NCBI GenBank assembly: GCA_002737665.1
Contig: NSIF01000014.1
Coordinates: forward strand, 1-36,639
Source of the DNA: Flavobacteriales bacterium
GTDB lineage: Bacteria; Bacteroidota; Bacteroidia; Palsa-965
DNA length: 36,639 nucleotides
Direction of reading: 5' to 3'
The notes below the pieces were generated by a model, which saw only the letters and a list, made by a program, of their open reading frames with translations, made no database searches and was not told where the DNA came from. Positions within the stretch are counted from its first letter, which is position 1; the number at the start of each line of letters is the position of its first letter. Positions 34,101 to 36,639 of this stretch are shown here, piece by piece. The translations under genes were made by a program, and so were the position numbers.

Positions 34101-36003
34101 AAACCCAAGCGAGTCCAAATTTTAGGACAAAATCATTTTGTGGATAATGTGGTATGATAATATAATTTCGCCCCATCATACCTGCATTCAAATGATCAGC
34201 CTTTACAAATACTCTTACTGGTTTTATTTTAATACTAAGCCAGGGTGAAAGAAAAATATAATTGCCAACTACATTACTATTTTGAATATAAAATTGTGCG
34301 AGATTAGGATTGTATGCATCAGCAAAATAGGCCGAAAAATAAGTTGCATCAAGTCCAACTTGTAATTGCAATGCGTTTTTAAAAATACAAAAATCTCCGT
34401 AAACAGATTCCCTGACTATAAATTCAGGCAACCGAATTGGCGAACCAACAGACAACTTATTATAAGTAAAGTTTGTGCTTGACTTAAATTTTTTAGTTTT
34501 AACAGAAAGTAAAAGCTGTCCTAATAAAGCATTCGCTGAGCCAGAAAATTGGACTGGTATTTTATTTTCATCAAAATAAATTGGCATATTATAATTATGA
34601 AAACCTCCAACAAGACCTATTACAACAATATTATTTATTGTTTTCCAACCTCTCAGTGAAAAATTTGTTTGGGTGGAAGAATAAAAATCATTAACCCAAC
34701 CGAAATGATTTCCTGAGTAATGAGAATAAATAAAATCGGGACGTTGTTTTTTTTGTTCTGCTACAAATTCATAATTCGCATCTTTACCAATACGTGCGGA
34801 TAAAAAATAATCGCCTTTGTTATAACCATTAAAAACTGTCCATGCTGTAACATTAGCTTCAGGAATATTTTTTTTAGAAGTATTAAAATTTATAATTCCA
34901 TCGATAAGAATATTAGAATATGCCGTTTGAATTGTGTCATTTGAAACAGTTCCAAGCTCATGTCGTAAACCAACCTTACCAAAAAGTTTTCGAGACTGCC
35001 CTTCCTTATAAAACTGAAATCTTTCAATCCACAAACCATTTGCAAGTTTCCAATGATTCGTAGAATCTAGCGTTTGGATAGAGTCTTTGAAAATTATTGG
35101 ATAAAATCCGGATTGCGGATTATCATCCTGGTAAACATAGCTTTCATCTGAAATACTTACGTTATGCACGATTGCATAATTAGGAAATATTTTTGTAGAA
35201 ATAGGGAGACTGTCACCAAAGGAACTTAATGTGTCAATTACTTCGCCAAAAGCCCAATATTGATTTACCCAAGCACTCCTAACCTGTTGACGAGTTTCGG
35301 CTGCATATAAATTAACGGCAACAACACGCCGATCAAGCTGATTTCGAAATAGAAAATCTGAATCATTTGCAATTCCACCATTTTCTTGCACATCGATTGT
35401 TGTCCATTTTAAATCTGCAACAAGCGCATACCTTCTTCCTGGGGATCGATACCATCCGTTTAAGTTAACATTTGTATTATTTGTATTTTGTCTTTGATAA
35501 AATCCAGCAGAGCGTATACGATTAAAACCCAAAGCAACATTACAGTTATCTCCGAATTGATGAGCGTGAATAATACCAATATTTAATTCCTGCTTTTGTC
35601 CTAAAATCAACTGAATTTTAGTGTAGGGAGACGGCGTTTTATAAAAAATTTTATCGTCTGAAAAATTAAGCAAGGGTAAAAAAAATGTGTTTCCTCTATT
35701 AGAAAATATGGTTTTAGAAATTTGAGGCAAGGTTATTTTTTTTTCAGGTGCGCCTGCATTCCCTGTATTTGGATGTAGCACTCGATAATTTTGAAAACCG
35801 TCTAAACTATTTTGAATAAGGAAAGTCGTTCCGATAACACCAGCATCAAAACCATATTCTTTAAAAAAATAAAATTTTGTAGAATCAACGGGGACTGAAG
35901 CAATCTCTTTTTTTATTGAAGCGGATTGGGAAAATCCTTGAGTAGCTCCTGCTGTCTGAAAGAATAATAAAAAAATTATAAAATCTTTTGTTTTAAATTT
36001 CAT
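34090..36003 (-). CDS. putative porin, large outer-membrane beta-barrel (Porin_10-like)
   Basis: The 637-residue product has a signal peptide (FIIFLLFFQTAGATQGFS, cleavage near residue 25). A short segment near residues 40-110 contains the Asn/Asp-rich loop and LDGFQNYRVLHPNTGNAGAP. A long run of barrel strands then ends at AWVFND. The layout and the N-terminal pattern with YFNLGNxG-like HPNTGNAG resemble the Bacteroidota putative porin family (Porin_10), of unknown substrate. The gene overlaps the end of waaA by 11 bases on the opposite strand. Its promoter box lies between it and the rRNA terminator. The family name is my best match. Another barrel class is possible. Confidence 0.78.
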   Translation of the reverse strand: MKFKTKDFIIFLLFFQTAGATQGFSQSASIKKEIASVPVDSTKFYFFKEYGFDAGVIGTTFLIQNSLDGFQNYRVLHPNTGNAGAPEKKITLPQISKTIFSNRGNTFFLPLLNFSDDKIFYKTPSPYTKIQLILGQKQELNIGIIHAHQFGDNCNVALGFNRIRSAGFYQRQNTNNTNVNLNGWYRSPGRRYALVADLKWTTIDVQENGGIANDSDFLFRNQLDRRVVAVNLYAAETRQQVRSAWVNQYWAFGEVIDTLSSFGDSLPISTKIFPNYAIVHNVSISDESYVYQDDNPQSGFYPIIFKDSIQTLDSTNHWKLANGLWIERFQFYKEGQSRKLFGKVGLRHELGTVSNDTIQTAYSNILIDGIINFNTSKKNIPEANVTAWTVFNGYNKGDYFLSARIGKDANYEFVAEQKKQRPDFIYSHYSGNHFGWVNDFYSSTQTNFSLRGWKTINNIVVIGLVGGFHNYNMPIYFDENKIPVQFSGSANALLGQLLLSVKTKKFKSSTNFTYNKLSVGSPIRLPEFIVRESVYGDFCIFKNALQLQVGLDATYFSAYFADAYNPNLAQFYIQNSNVVGNYIFLSPWLSIKIKPVRVFVKADHLNAGMMGRNYIIIPHYPQNDFVLKFGLAWVFND

Positions 36004-36020
36004 GCAAAATGAATGAGTAA

Positions 36021-36028
36021 CAAAAGTA
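36021..36028 (-). promoter_or_regulatory. -7 box (TAnnTTTG) before the porin gene
   Basis: The minus strand reads TACTTTTG, 17 bases before the ATG at 36003. No -33 element is convincing. The rRNA terminator at 36060-36088 immediately upstream isolates it from rRNA transcription. Confidence 0.4.
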
Positions 36029-36059
36029 ATAGGATTGCGATGGAATTAGAATAAAAAAT

Positions 36060-36088
36060 GAAACCCCGATCTTTAGGATCGGGGTTTC
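36060..36088 (-). terminator. intrinsic terminator of the rRNA operon
   Basis: GAAACCCCGATC and GATCGGGGTTTC form a perfect 12-base-pair stem around a five-base loop. On the minus strand a T-rich run (CATTTTTTATT region) follows. It lies a few bases after the 5S 3' end. Confidence 0.88.
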
Positions 36089-36095
36089 GGAAAAC

Positions 36096-36203
36096 TGGCA
36101 GCGACATACTCTCCCACCTTGTAGGGCAGTACCATCTGCGCGGACGGGCTTAACTTCTCTGTTCGAAATGGGAAGAGGTGTACCCCGTCGCTATAGCCAC
36201 CAT
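36096..36203 (-). rRNA. rrf: 5S ribosomal RNA
   Basis: The minus strand reads GGTGGCTATAGCGACGGGG at the 5' end and contains the conserved CCATTTCGAACAGAGAAG and AAGCCCGTCCGCGC segments. It ends GAGAGTATGTCGCTGCCAG. The terminal helix (TGGTGGCTATAGCGAC with GTCGCTGCCAG) closes properly. Ends are uncertain by a few bases. The operon order is 23S, 65-base spacer, 5S, terminator, with no tRNA after 23S. Confidence 0.93.
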
Positions 36204-36267
36204 GAATCTTAAATATTTTAAAATAACATAATGGAAGGAAACACAAATTAGAAGCGGCGTCCAAAGA

Positions 36268-36639
<372 letters not shown>

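Noticed and set aside
36204-36267. tRNA between 23S and 5S rRNA
   Set aside because: The 64-base spacer is too short and A/T-rich, with no cloverleaf.

Overview
The window is a low-GC stretch of a Bacteroidota chromosome, probably a free-living or environmental member related to Chitinophagales, Sphingobacteriales or Flavobacteriales. Four things support this. A secreted protein and a decayed gene end in type IX secretion (T9SS) sorting domains. Several genes are preceded by the phylum's TAnnTTTG -7 promoter box. DUF4290, the Porin_10-like barrel and the aspartate-type MurA are lineage-typical families. Shine-Dalgarno sequences are mostly absent. No plasmid, phage, insertion-sequence or CRISPR signature is visible.

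Layout. Positions 1-632 hold the start of a PlsC-type acyltransferase that runs off the left edge. At 813-3488 is a secreted Asp-box beta-propeller with a T9SS tail. From 3525 to 19362 nearly everything lies on the minus strand: dihydroorotase, an M28 peptidase with a PDZ domain, a TolB-like propeller, a Dpm1-like glycosyltransferase, acetyl-CoA synthetase, a sigma-54 response regulator without a DNA-binding domain, Ppx/GppA, a NatAB-type ABC exporter, DnaJ, GrpE, a T9SS pseudogene, a TlpA-like thioredoxin and MurA. DUF4290 follows at 19419-20084, also on the minus strand. At 20269-21147 (plus) is an LpxL-type lipid A acyltransferase. Next on the minus strand are a CpsB/YwqE-type PHP phosphatase and Tex.

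Positions 24371-31922 form one minus-strand nucleotide-sugar operon. In transcription order it runs wbpE-like aminotransferase, ugd, UDP-glucuronate decarboxylase, wbpD, wbpB, a WbpA/TviB-like dehydrogenase, rfbB. It contains every enzyme type needed for UDP-2,3-diacetamido-glucuronate, a route to UDP-xylose, and one dTDP-sugar step, but no glycosyltransferase, flippase or polymerase. Divergently transcribed are a small outer-membrane barrel and waaA (Kdo transferase). A large putative porin converges on waaA. The right edge (36096-36639) is the 3' end of a minus-strand rRNA operon: 23S, 5S and a strong intrinsic terminator.

The common theme is the cell envelope: phospholipid and lipid A acylation, Kdo transfer, peptidoglycan initiation, polysaccharide precursors, a polyprenol sugar donor and outer-membrane barrels. 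Ordinary housekeeping genes are interspersed. I see no clear candidate for a wholly new multi-gene system. The points most worth a second look are the self-contained sugar-nucleotide operon, the response regulator lacking a DNA-binding domain, the T9SS gene remnant and the inverted repeat between grpE and dnaJ.
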